DNA from: a virus
DNA: 45,267 bases
Virus record (IMG/VR): IMGVR_UViG_3300032287_000432
Span: 1 to 45,267 of that record
Reading direction: 5' to 3' (one strand)
Shown here: piece by piece, positions 17,582 through 24,807 of the stretch
Position numbering within the stretch: position 1 is the stretch's first letter
Layout: every line of letters begins with the position of its first letter
The notes under the pieces: model-generated
Told to the model about the DNA's origin: nothing
The model's input: only the letters and a program-made list of their open reading frames with translations
Database searches by the model: none
Program-made: the position numbers and the translations under genes

Positions 17582-18303
17582 TGGCTCAAGGATTATCACC
17601 AATACCCAATCAACCTGTAAATAATTCTCACGAGTGGAGAGAATGGTTCTTTAGACTATGGGAAAACTTAGGAGGGACTGAGGGACAGATTTATTATAAT
17701 GATCTTAACTTTACAGGATCTAATATAACATCTATTCAAACTAGAGCTCATAATACATTACAAGGATTACAAGGTGGTAACGTAGGTGGTACAGAGTATT
17801 ACCATTTAGATGCAGCTGATTATAGTAGACTAGCTACTCCAAACTATGGAGCTTTTCAAGATAGTACAACACAATCTGTAGCAAATACAACTACAGCTTA
17901 TCCTATAACATTTAATACTACTGATTACTCTAGTAATGTTACAATGGTTAGTAGTTCTAGAATTACATTTGCTAATGCTGGTTTATACAATATACAGTTT
18001 AGTTTACAGTTATCTAACTTGGCTAACTCTACAGAAGATGTAGATGTATGGTTTAGATTAAATGGTACAGATGTTTCAAAGTCTAATAGTATATTTGGAT
18101 TAGCACCTAGAAAGAATGTGAGTGATCCTTACCATGTTATTGCTGCTATAAACTTTTATATACAAGTAGCTGCTAATGATTATGTACAATTAATGTGGAG
18201 AGCATCTAATACTGCTGTTACTATTAAAGCACAGGGTGCCCAAACAACACCTACTAGACCAGAAACTCCTAGTGCAATTGTAACTGTAAATCAAATAGCA
18301 TAA
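17581..18303 (+). CDS. Receptor-binding-type protein with C1q/TNF-like end
   Basis: A 240-residue protein. The amino part has HEWREWFFRLWENLGG, then the fibre motif HNTLQGLQGGNVGGTEYYHL, where the HLDAADYSRL ending is typical of phage tail proteins. Residues about 105-240 form a beta sandwich (SRITFANAGLYNIQFSLQLSN, VDVWFRLNGTDV) that looks like the C1q/TNF jelly-roll found at fibre tips. It probably contacts host surface or another fibre. It is the last rightward gene and ends just before a hairpin shared with the convergent leftward genes. Confidence 0.6.
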   Translation: MAQGLSPIPNQPVNNSHEWREWFFRLWENLGGTEGQIYYNDLNFTGSNITSIQTRAHNTLQGLQGGNVGGTEYYHLDAADYSRLATPNYGAFQDSTTQSVANTTTAYPITFNTTDYSSNVTMVSSSRITFANAGLYNIQFSLQLSNLANSTEDVDVWFRLNGTDVSKSNSIFGLAPRKNVSDPYHVIAAINFYIQVAANDYVQLMWRASNTAVTIKAQGAQTTPTRPETPSAIVTVNQIA

Positions 18304-18309
18304 AAAAAA

Positions 18310-18328
18310 GGGGAGCATTGCACTCCCC
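18310..18328 (-). terminator. Rho-independent terminator of the leftward unit
   Basis: The inverted repeat GGGGAG / CTCCCC with a seven-base loop is followed, on the minus strand, by eight T residues (the A run at 18302-18309). It lies just beyond the last leftward gene and just after the last rightward stop. It clearly fits leftward termination and may weakly stop rightward transcripts. Confidence 0.8.
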
Positions 18329-18337
18329 CTACTACAA

Positions 18338-18484
18338 TTAGCCCTTCAGAAAGGCTAGAACTTCGTCAAAGGTTGCAAAGATTGCAATCTTGTTATCTTG
18401 TTGTTTAGTCAAGACATCAAGCTTGGTTGCATTCACGATGTAACCATTTGATACTTTATTTACTTGCACGCCATCATAACTCAT
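18338..18484 (-). CDS. Small protein, 48 aa
   Basis: A 48-residue reading frame beginning MSYDGVQVNKVSNGYIV and ending FDEVLAFLKG, with a strong AAGGAG ribosome binding site seven bases upstream of ATG. It looks like a tiny alpha/beta domain (strand pair, then helix). It is the last gene before the leftward terminator. The family is not recognised. Its good ribosome binding site and coverage of the gap between nrdJ and the terminator support it. Confidence 0.65.
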   Translation of the reverse strand: MSYDGVQVNKVSNGYIVNATKLDVLTKQQDNKIAIFATFDEVLAFLKG

Positions 18485-18493
18485 ACTATCTCC

Positions 18494-18637
18494 TTATGTT
18501 AATGAAATTACTACTCTAAATATGAGAAGTTCTAAAACTAAGTAAGTGCCGTCATCATCTAACTCAGGCATGTATTTAGTCTCCACTATCTCAAAACCAA
18601 GTGATACACCGCATATAGGTTTAATTGATACTTCCAT
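18494..18637 (-). CDS. Small protein, 47 aa
   Basis: A 47-residue frame starting MEVSIKPICGVSLGFEIVET. Its ATG overlaps the stop of the ribonucleotide reductase gene by one base (TAATG), so it can be translated by re-initiation. It has a short acidic middle (MPELDDDGTYLV) and a hydrophobic end (LELLIFRVVISL). I recognise no family; small proteins behind phage metabolic genes are frequent. Confidence 0.6.
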   Translation of the reverse strand: MEVSIKPICGVSLGFEIVETKYMPELDDDGTYLVLELLIFRVVISLT

Positions 18638-20511
18638 TATGCTATCTCACAACTTCCACCAGTACACGCAAGTGTCTGGGATCCTTCGGTATTATCATCC
18701 TTTTCAATAAGATCTTCCCAGTTAATATCACCAGGCATCTTGGATGCTAATTCTTTGTATTGCTCTTCTGTAATGTCTTCATATGGTGCTTGTTGATATG
18801 TATGATTTGAATGTGGTAAGAAGCTAATACCACTAACCTCATCAAAGTATTTCCATACCCATGCCCCTACTTCAGGCCATTCATTATCTGTTACTGTAAT
18901 AGTTACAGAAGGTTTGTGTTCACACCAATGACGTTGATAGATTAACCATAAGTTAAGTTGTTCTATAGCAGTCATATCATTACGAGTTATAGCACCCTTA
19001 GGGGCTTTTATCGGAAAGCTGAACACAGCTGTCGAGTCAGGGCGAAACACTTCGTCTTCCACTGGGAAACCTTTTTCTTTGAGGAACGAGTATACAGGAT
19101 CTTTTTTATCAATACGTACCCTTCGTATGTAATAAGCATTGTGTCTAGCATGAATGCCACTAGCACTATCCACCAACTGGGATACGGTACCTGAGGGTTT
19201 AACACAAGTGATAGAAGCAGAAGGAGGAATACCCAGTTCTTTAGAAAGTTGTTTATTTGTTTCTCTAGCTGCATCACGTAGTTCCTCTAATAGTAATGGA
19301 TCAGGATTGTTAGTCACTTTACAATCCATAATACCTGTTAATGATACTCCTAACAAACGTTCTTCCTCAGTATTCTTTTTCCACTCTTCTGATAAGAATT
19401 GGAAGTCTATGAGTGTTGACTGTAGAGTACCTAAGATTGTAGCTAACTTAACTTTTCTAAGTAAGGAATCTCTGGTATCTTTTTCCCGTACAACCACTTC
19501 CGTAAGATTGCAGAATTGTTTATCACGAAGGATAATTTCTGAGCATGGATTGGTTCCGTAGCTGAGAGTTGGATCTCTTCGTCCCCATCTTGCTGCTTGA
19601 TTTTGAGAAGCAACGCGATTAAATACTCCTCGTTCACCTGACTTGGACTTAACCAAGCTGACCCATTCTTCCATGAAAGTTTCACTATCGGGTTTCTCAG
19701 TATATGCAACTGAATTGTTGGCAAGGCCTCTGTATGGATAATCATTATACCATGCTCCTGTTTTTGCATCACGCATTCTTTTATCTGTTAAGTTACTTAA
19801 AGAGATAAGAGCTGACCTTCTTACACCCCCTACTACAACAATCTCACCAATCATACATAAGATGTCATGTACTTCTAAACTATTAAGTTTCCTTCCTGCA
19901 GATCCTTTGCAAGTATCCACCGTGAACTTAAACAGTTTTCGCAATGGGTCAGGGCCACTAGCTCTCCCTCCAAATGTTTTAAGTCTTGATCCAGCTGGTC
20001 TAACTTTGCTATAGTCAACTTTAGGGATGTCTCCTTCCCACAATGAGGACAACAGCTTTTTAAAGGCTTTAGCCCACCCAAGTTTTGAGTCCCCAACTGA
20101 TATGACATCATCAACCTCCTTAAAAGTACTAGGTAATGGTGGTAACTTGTCAATCTCTTGACGTTCACATGAGAACCCTACACCTGTACCATTCATTAGA
20201 ATGTAAAGAGCTTCAGAGAATGCTCTTTTATTATTAATAGCAAGATATGAACAGTTATAAGCTGCTATGTTATCTCGTTCGACTGCATCCCCTGCAGTCA
20301 TTAGTAGACGCATAGAGGGCATAACCTCTAGGTCTACGATAGATTGTCTTAATTCGTCCCAAGGTATAGTAACTGTAGTCTTAGTTTTTAGATAAGATAC
20401 AAGTCTATCAACAGTTTCTTCCCAGGACTCTCGTCTTTGCTCAGCCTCAATGTACCTAGCATATCGAGACTTATGTATGAACTTACTATAGTTCGTCAGT
20501 TTCGTAGTCAT
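18637..20511 (-). CDS. nrdJ: Ribonucleoside-triphosphate reductase, class II (cobalamin-dependent)
   Basis: A 624-residue monomeric class II reductase making deoxynucleoside triphosphates with adenosylcobalamin as radical source. Landmarks are C87 (AAYNCSYLA), the thiyl-radical site C322 with E324 (TNPCSEIIL), C333 as the reducing partner (QFCNL), NGTGVGFS near residue 107, and the redox pair C616/C621 in the tail (CTGGSCEIA). These match the Lactobacillus-type enzyme. It supplies DNA precursors during infection and works under any oxygen level, but it needs host B12. It overlaps the preceding 60-residue gene by 26 bases and is probably transcribed from the promoter before the DUF3310 gene. 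Confidence 0.92.
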   Translation of the reverse strand: MTTKLTNYSKFIHKSRYARYIEAEQRRESWEETVDRLVSYLKTKTTVTIPWDELRQSIVDLEVMPSMRLLMTAGDAVERDNIAAYNCSYLAINNKRAFSEALYILMNGTGVGFSCERQEIDKLPPLPSTFKEVDDVISVGDSKLGWAKAFKKLLSSLWEGDIPKVDYSKVRPAGSRLKTFGGRASGPDPLRKLFKFTVDTCKGSAGRKLNSLEVHDILCMIGEIVVVGGVRRSALISLSNLTDKRMRDAKTGAWYNDYPYRGLANNSVAYTEKPDSETFMEEWVSLVKSKSGERGVFNRVASQNQAARWGRRDPTLSYGTNPCSEIILRDKQFCNLTEVVVREKDTRDSLLRKVKLATILGTLQSTLIDFQFLSEEWKKNTEEERLLGVSLTGIMDCKVTNNPDPLLLEELRDAARETNKQLSKELGIPPSASITCVKPSGTVSQLVDSASGIHARHNAYYIRRVRIDKKDPVYSFLKEKGFPVEDEVFRPDSTAVFSFPIKAPKGAITRNDMTAIEQLNLWLIYQRHWCEHKPSVTITVTDNEWPEVGAWVWKYFDEVSGISFLPHSNHTYQQAPYEDITEEQYKELASKMPGDINWEDLIEKDDNTEGSQTLACTGGSCEIA

Positions 20512-20668
20512 CGTTAATTTCTTTCTGAAGTTTATCGTAGTTATCTTCTACTAGATCTGAAAAACGTTCTACCAAATCGTAAGAAGTAATGTTTAGTAAC
20601 TCTAGAAGAGTTATTTCATCCAGTCTATCCGCAAGTCGTTCTTTCAACTCTTCTAAAGTTAATTGCAT
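20486..20668 (-). CDS. Small acidic phage protein, 60 aa
   Basis: An acidic helical protein (LTLEELKERLADRLDEITLLELLNI in shorter pieces, then VERFSDLVEDNYDKL) of a kind repeatedly seen next to phage replication genes. No catalytic residues are seen and the role is unknown. Its end overlaps the reductase start by 26 bases, and its start is one base after the DUF3310 stop, so the three genes form one unit. Confidence 0.65.
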   Translation of the reverse strand: MQLTLEELKERLADRLDEITLLELLNITSYDLVERFSDLVEDNYDKLQKEINDDYETDEL

Positions 20669-20669
20669 A

Positions 20670-20894
20670 TTATGTTTTAAGTTCTTTCAATAATTCTATA
20701 TAATGAATGGCTTTATCAAGGTCTTCTATTCCACCTTTTTCACGCCATCTACAAATATATTTAATAATATTACCTTCAATGTAAGGTATATTGTTTTTAG
20801 TAATAAATTCAACAGGTTGAATTACATACTTCTTGTAATGTGTACCTGCTACTTGAGTTTGTATTGCTTTTTTTAGTTCTGGAAATTTAGCCAT
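20670..20894 (-). CDS. DUF3310 protein
   Basis: A 74-residue protein with all DUF3310 landmarks: a GTHYKK motif, IQPVEFITKNNIPYIEGNIIKY in shorter blocks, C-R-W-R-E-K-G-G and EDLDKAIHYIELL. Related sequences include the carboxy part of T7 gp1.7, a nucleotide kinase, so a role in nucleotide metabolism is plausible but not shown here. No normal ribosome binding site precedes the ATG. Instead a TATAAT box ends six bases before it, suggesting a leaderless message. It heads the DUF3310 / 60-aa / nrdJ unit. Confidence 0.85.
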   Translation of the reverse strand: MAKFPELKKAIQTQVAGTHYKKYVIQPVEFITKNNIPYIEGNIIKYICRWREKGGIEDLDKAIHYIELLKELKT

Positions 20895-20900
20895 ACTATT

Positions 20901-20929
20901 ATTATACCATCCTTTTTAAATATTAACAA
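20901..20929 (-). promoter_or_regulatory. Leaderless sigma70-type promoter for DUF3310-nrdJ
   Basis: On the minus strand, TTGTTA (20929-20924) and TATAAT (20906-20901) are separated by 17 bases, with TG just before the -10 box (TGGTATAAT). The start codon of the DUF3310 gene begins six bases after the -10 box, so transcription should start at or next to the ATG. The -35 box is inside the end of the exonuclease gene. Confidence 0.65.
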
Positions 20930-21662
20930 GCTTTTGTTGGCCTTTTGGCTTAAGATTTGTACCATCTCTAAACCAATTACCACAAGCACGACATTGGTAT
21001 CGTTGATACTTACTTGTTGTAGTTATATTAAAGCCACGTTTTTGTACGTTTTTAGACTGGCATGTAGGACAACAGTCAGTTGTACCATTAAGGACATTGT
21101 TATTAAGATGATTCTTAATCCAAGGTTTAAAACGTTCATAGACTTTTTCTAGAAGAATAACATCGTTCTTGTTATACTCTTCCATTTTCTTCCAAGCTTT
21201 AGGTATGCCTGCCATACACTGTACCCATAACTCATGCCCACTATGTTCAGTCTTTTTACCTAAACCTAGGGACTGTGCTACATAGTCTAGTTTGTTAGAT
21301 ACAAATCTAAATCTACCTTTAGCTACAGTAAGTAAATCAATTTCTTTAAAAGGTGCTGGTGGAAACATACCATGCAATAAGAACTCTTTATTAAGAGAAG
21401 GTATATCAAAACGTTTACCATTGTAGTGTATAACTGCATCTGCTTCGTCAAGAAGCTTATGGATACCAGTTAACATTTTCTTATCACCAGACTTTTTAAC
21501 AGAGTCAAACATCATCTTATTGTCACCTAACCATTTAGCTGCGTAACACATGACATAAGAACTTTCTTGTAACTGATTGATACCAATGTTTTGATCCCAA
21601 ATACCCCATACATGGGCTACGTTAGGAGCCATTTCAATATCTAATAGTAATATTTTACTCAT
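20916..21662 (-). CDS. DnaQ-like 3'-5' exonuclease with zinc ribbon
   Basis: A 248-residue protein. Residues 1 to about 180 are an RNase H-fold exonuclease with D8/E10 (LLLDIEMAP), HYNGKRFD (D86), EIDLL near 108, and Y163-N-K-N-D167 as the last metal ligand. It is most like the YprB/PolB-related exonucleases of phages. Residues 198-227 add a zinc ribbon (C198-x2-C201, C224-x2-C227). The start at 21662 overlaps the HNH gene stop as ATGA and has AAAGGA upstream. An in-frame start 48 bases further upstream is less likely. It probably acts in replication, repair or host DNA breakdown. Confidence 0.8.
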   Translation of the reverse strand: MSKILLLDIEMAPNVAHVWGIWDQNIGINQLQESSYVMCYAAKWLGDNKMMFDSVKKSGDKKMLTGIHKLLDEADAVIHYNGKRFDIPSLNKEFLLHGMFPPAPFKEIDLLTVAKGRFRFVSNKLDYVAQSLGLGKKTEHSGHELWVQCMAGIPKAWKKMEEYNKNDVILLEKVYERFKPWIKNHLNNNVLNGTTDCCPTCQSKNVQKRGFNITTTSKYQRYQCRACGNWFRDGTNLKPKGQQKLVNI

Positions 21663-22015
21663 TTCTTTATCCTTTGTTTTTTCTCTTTTAGAGTTTTTTT
21701 GTCGTGGCATTCTTTACAGAGCACTTGCAAGTTATCTTTGGTACAATAAAGTCTTTCAATGAAATCATCCCAAGATGTAAACCCAACTTTAACATCAACC
21801 ACTGGTTTAATATGATCAACTTGAACTTGTTTAGCAGGGTACTCTTTTTTACAAGACTTGCACTTATAGTGCATACCCATACGTTTAGTAAGTTCGTTAA
21901 TCTTTTTACCAGTTTGTGCTTCTTTGAGCGTTTCGTATTTAGGAGGCCAACGTCTGTACCCACCTCGCAACACGGACGTAATAAAACCTTTGATTCTGCC
22001 ATCTGTCCACTCCAT
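21659..22015 (-). CDS. HNH endonuclease
   Basis: A 118-residue HNH protein. The amino part (DGRIKGFITSVLRGGYRRWPP) is common in phage HNH nucleases. The core has C52-x2-C55, D67-H68 (VQVDHIKPV), N95 and C100-x2-C103-H104 (LCKECHDKKT), that is, a zinc-bound beta-beta-alpha metal site with the catalytic His68. It could cut branched DNA in recombination or be a selfish endonuclease. It sits neatly in the early operon with ATGA and TAATG overlaps on both sides, which favours a phage housekeeping role. Confidence 0.85.
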   Translation of the reverse strand: MEWTDGRIKGFITSVLRGGYRRWPPKYETLKEAQTGKKINELTKRMGMHYKCKSCKKEYPAKQVQVDHIKPVVDVKVGFTSWDDFIERLYCTKDNLQVLCKECHDKKTLKEKKQRIKK

Positions 22016-22341
22016 TATAATGTAGGTTCTTTCTTATAAGTATCATCTATCTTAGGATTAGTAAGAAAGACATTAGCAGGGAATCTGCTTGTATCACCTT
22101 TGTACCATTGTATTACAACTTCGTCACCTTTGTGAGTATAACATGCTAGAAGACGTTCACCGTCAATCCTAGTAGCTACTGCAGTTAAAGGGTATAAACT
22201 TTTAAGTTCAGGTAAAACACAATCAATGTTTGAAATAGTTATAATTACATTTTGATTGTACCTGTAATGTAAATATTTATAAGCTTCAGCAATTACATTT
22301 GTACTTAAGCAAAATCCAATAACTAACAATAGTTTTTTCAT
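22015..22341 (-). CDS. Exported small protein with signal peptide
   Basis: A 108-residue protein starting MKKLLLVIGFCLSTNVIAEA, a classic Sec signal peptide with likely cleavage after the IAEA region. The mature part has two Cys (C42 and C67) that could form a disulfide in the periplasm, and beta-like segments (NVIITISN, GDEVVIQWY). No lipobox is evident. A phage early-region protein sent to the periplasm may act in superinfection exclusion or cell-envelope change, but this is a guess from location only. It overlaps the HNH start by one base (TAATG). Confidence 0.65.
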   Translation of the reverse strand: MKKLLLVIGFCLSTNVIAEAYKYLHYRYNQNVIITISNIDCVLPELKSLYPLTAVATRIDGERLLACYTHKGDEVVIQWYKGDTSRFPANVFLTNPKIDDTYKKEPTL

Positions 22342-22370
22342 GCTAGGTCTCCACGTGATGATAGTAGTAA

Positions 22371-22574
22371 TTACGGATACTTGACACGTTCATCAAGCAT
22401 TGCATTTGAGACCTTATAAGCCTGTTTAGCTAATTCTTTAGGGTCTTCTGACCATTGAGAATCAATCATTGCATGTAATGCTTCCATTGCAATGTAATCC
22501 CTAAGGTTCATACCAGTATAGATTTGTTTCTTGTTATCTTGACATGGGAATGCTGGTGAGTTTCCGTTACTCAT
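22371..22574 (-). CDS. Small phage protein with PAFPC motif, 67 aa
   Basis: The start at 22574 has a strong GAAGGAG ribosome binding site; an in-frame ATG 15 bases upstream does not. The product begins MSNGNSPAFPCQDNKKQ, then YTGMNLRDYIAMEALHAM and a charged helical end. This NPAFP...GMTLRDYFA pattern is very common in small phage early proteins of unknown function. There is no enzyme motif. Confidence 0.7.
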   Translation of the reverse strand: MSNGNSPAFPCQDNKKQIYTGMNLRDYIAMEALHAMIDSQWSEDPKELAKQAYKVSNAMLDERVKYP

Positions 22575-22625
22575 GTTACTCTCCTTCATAAATTAAAATC
22601 ATTAGAGCTACCCAGACAAGGATGA

Positions 22626-22820
22626 TCAATTTAATTGACCACCTTCCTCTTTAAATAAGTCTAACTCCTGTTCAACAGCATCTGTTGCAACTTCAAAGAC
22701 ACCCCTACGCACCAGTTCTTTGATAGCATAGTCCATTAAGAAGGCAGCCTCCTTAGGGTCTACATGAAACTCAAAGTCTAATGACCCATCTTTATTCTGT
22801 ACACAGTTTGATATAAGCAT
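22626..22820 (-). CDS. Small phage protein, 64 aa
   Basis: A 64-residue acidic protein (DGSLDFEFHVDPKEAAFLMD, then AIKELVRRGVFEV) resembling small phage proteins with a short beta hairpin and two helices. Its start lies inside the exonuclease gene (29-base overlap) with AAGGAAA some 14 bases upstream. The function is unknown. It is kept because it fills the interval between exonuclease and the next gene on the coding strand. Confidence 0.6.
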   Translation of the reverse strand: MLISNCVQNKDGSLDFEFHVDPKEAAFLMDYAIKELVRRGVFEVATDAVEQELDLFKEEGGQLN

Positions 22821-23466
22821 CTAACCAGTTTTCCTTTCCTTTTTGTCTAATCCAAAGAACCTGAGCATTCATTTTAAACTCTTCATCGTTACTATAAGCA
22901 TTCCTAACTGCGTCAAACAAATGTTGTTCTGTTTCACATTCAGCTAAGATTTTATCTGCTTTCTTAGTACCAATCTTTTCTATGCCTTTAATGTTATCAG
23001 ACCTATCACCCATAAGACATTGCTTATAAAAGTGTTTAAGTCCTTCAAATTCATTAACCTCACAGAATTCATTCTTAACAAAGTTAAAATGTTTACCAGG
23101 AATCATAAGAAGATCTTTATCTATAGAACAAATAATAGTATCATCTGTTTGATTTAACCCAAGTGCATCGTCAGCTTCCATACCATCAATAACTTCTGCA
23201 TTAAATGTTGCAATAAGATATTGACGAATAGGTTCTAACCAGAATGGTTTCTCTTTAGGACGGTGGGCTTTATACTCAGGGTATATACTATACCTAAAGT
23301 TATCTTTACCCGTTAAATAAAGATTATACTCAGAAGCTTCGGTACTAACTAGGATATGATCAACTAGATCTTCTGTCCTAGAGTACGCAAAGTCCTGAGC
23401 ATCATCATCTTGTAGCGTACAAGCAACCCTATACGCTACTATATCAGCATCAATAAGTGCTTTCAT
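22792..23466 (-). CDS. 5'-3' exonuclease (FEN-like, T7 gp6 type)
   Basis: A 224-residue flap/5'-exonuclease. Metal-binding acidic residues appear in order: D6 and D8 (ALIDADIVAYR), the YPEYKAHRP motif near 67-75, DGMEADDALG near 94-103, ICSIDKDLLMIPG near 111-122, and GDRSDNIKGIEKIG (helix-3-turn family motif) near 152-165. It would remove RNA primers and degrade DNA 5' ends in replication and recombination. It is directly downstream of the SSB-like gene (TAATG overlap), part of the replication operon. Confidence 0.85.
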   Translation of the reverse strand: MKALIDADIVAYRVACTLQDDDAQDFAYSRTEDLVDHILVSTEASEYNLYLTGKDNFRYSIYPEYKAHRPKEKPFWLEPIRQYLIATFNAEVIDGMEADDALGLNQTDDTIICSIDKDLLMIPGKHFNFVKNEFCEVNEFEGLKHFYKQCLMGDRSDNIKGIEKIGTKKADKILAECETEQHLFDAVRNAYSNDEEFKMNAQVLWIRQKGKENWLDAYIKLCTE

Positions 23467-23993
23467 TAGACTGGGATGTCATCCTCTAAGTCATCAAAGT
23501 TTACTTCTTTAGTAGGATTTGGATCTTTACTAAATACATAAGCTTCAAATTGTTTAGCTGTTGCAATAACTTCATCAACAGATTTACCTTGTCCTAGTAA
23601 CTCTACTGCAGTTGATAGAGATGATTGACGAATAATAAACACTTGTCGTGCAGCTCTTTCTTCTTTAGTTTCATAGTTACTTCCTGTTACTCTACCACCT
23701 GCTTGCGCAGTTGCTGGTTTACTTTGTGTAGCCACTGGTGCATCTCCTTCATTACCAATACCTGTCCAATCCCAAAACCCTTTGGCATTCTTAACAGTCG
23801 TTACATTAACAACCTCACCTTTAGCTAAACCTTTGATATGATTAAATACCGATGGGTTACTAAAAGACATAAGCTTTTTATTAGCTACTTGACCATTTTC
23901 AGTCTTGTAAGTTATCTCAATCTCTTGGTAAGATCTACCATTAGATGAAGCTTTAGTACTAGGTGTTCCAACATCAACAATATTAATTAGCAT
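23466..23993 (-). CDS. Single-stranded DNA-binding-like protein
   Basis: A 175-residue protein with an OB-fold-like first half (residues about 1-75: YQEIEITYKTENGQVANKKLM, FNHIKGLAKGEVVNVTTVK), a flexible Thr/Gln/Ala linker and a helical region. The acidic tail FDDLEDDIPV mimics the protein-interaction tip of SSB proteins. It likely coats single-stranded DNA and recruits the replication enzymes beside it. It overlaps the polymerase end by 11 bases and the exonuclease start by one. Confidence 0.7.
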   Translation of the reverse strand: MLINIVDVGTPSTKASSNGRSYQEIEITYKTENGQVANKKLMSFSNPSVFNHIKGLAKGEVVNVTTVKNAKGFWDWTGIGNEGDAPVATQSKPATAQAGGRVTGSNYETKEERAARQVFIIRQSSLSTAVELLGQGKSVDEVIATAKQFEAYVFSKDPNPTKEVNFDDLEDDIPV

Positions 23994-24807
23994 TTACTAT
24001 CTCCATGTTACCCCAATTAGGTCCAACTTGACATTCGACCCTCATAGGAAGATTAAATTCAACCCCAAATAACTTCTTAAAGTTAAGAGGGATGTCCGTA
24101 AAACAGTCATCAACTAACTTAACTATACTATTATTATCGCATAGTTTCTCATCAAAGTCAACTATAATCGAATCATGAACAGTGTTTATTAACTTAGTTC
24201 CTTCCACTTTCTTTAGTCTATTAGCTAGACTAACTCTTGCTATAGCCATCAAATCAGCACCGAGTCCTTGCACTGGATAGTTAAGGATTCGTGTGCGGGG
24301 CCATTTAGCTTTACCATATCTTATTTCTGGTTCATAATGATATACCCTCCCTGTAGGCATAGTTATCTTTCTATCTCTTTTAGCTTTCTCAACAATCTCT
24401 TTGTGCCAGGTATCAAGGCCACTATACTTTTTATAAAACTCATCAATGATGTTTTGCCAGAACGTTTCTTGTTTACTGGTATCAGTGAAGTTAGGATCAT
24501 TAGCATAACTATAAGCACTGCCACCATAGATGAGTCTGAAAACAAATGTCTTAGCAATGAGACGACTAGGTAAACCAAACCTAACCTGATTATCCGTGTG
24601 CTGATCTGTTCCATCCCATATCTCCTTAATAGCAGTTTTATCTTGTGATAGATAGGCTGCACATACCCATTCTAGTGCTTTAGCATCAGCTTGTAACAGC
24701 ATACCTACTCCCAAATAGTTGTTTAATTTCTCCATCAAAGTTTTGTAAGTTAGGTTTAGTTGACGATAGTCTACCTGTCTTAGCAACACATTGATTAAGG
24801 ACACCAT
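23983..24807 (-). CDS. Family-A DNA polymerase, palm/fingers part (second frame)
   Basis: A 274-residue frame holding the polymerase motifs. Motif A is LLQADAKALEWV (D41). Motif B is R82-L-I-A-K86-x3-F90-x3-Y94-G. Motif C is NTVHDSIIVDF (H211-D212-S213, with Ser where Glu is usual). Homology begins only near residue 33; earlier residues are the overlapping frame of the exonuclease half, so the listed ATG may not be used. It is the +1 continuation of the frame ending at 24686; together they cover one polymerase. A separate start (for example ATG at 24736) is possible but would leave motif A very near the amino end. Confidence 0.8.
   Translation of the reverse strand: MVSLINVLLRQVDYRQLNLTYKTLMEKLNNYLGVGMLLQADAKALEWVCAAYLSQDKTAIKEIWDGTDQHTDNQVRFGLPSRLIAKTFVFRLIYGGSAYSYANDPNFTDTSKQETFWQNIIDEFYKKYSGLDTWHKEIVEKAKRDRKITMPTGRVYHYEPEIRYGKAKWPRTRILNYPVQGLGADLMAIARVSLANRLKKVEGTKLINTVHDSIIVDFDEKLCDNNSIVKLVDDCFTDIPLNFKKLFGVEFNLPMRVECQVGPNWGNMEIVNAN

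Noticed and set aside
18958-19561. Rightward frames of 78 and 135 residues in nrdJ
   Set aside because: Antisense shadows of a strongly conserved enzyme gene.
21663-21710. Upstream start for the DnaQ-like exonuclease
   Set aside because: The extension is Lys-rich and overlaps HNH coding; ATG 21662 has a ribosome binding site and a coupled ATGA overlap.
24686-24807. Intron or intein in the polymerase gene
   Set aside because: The two frames overlap with no extra sequence between conserved blocks, so nothing could be spliced out.
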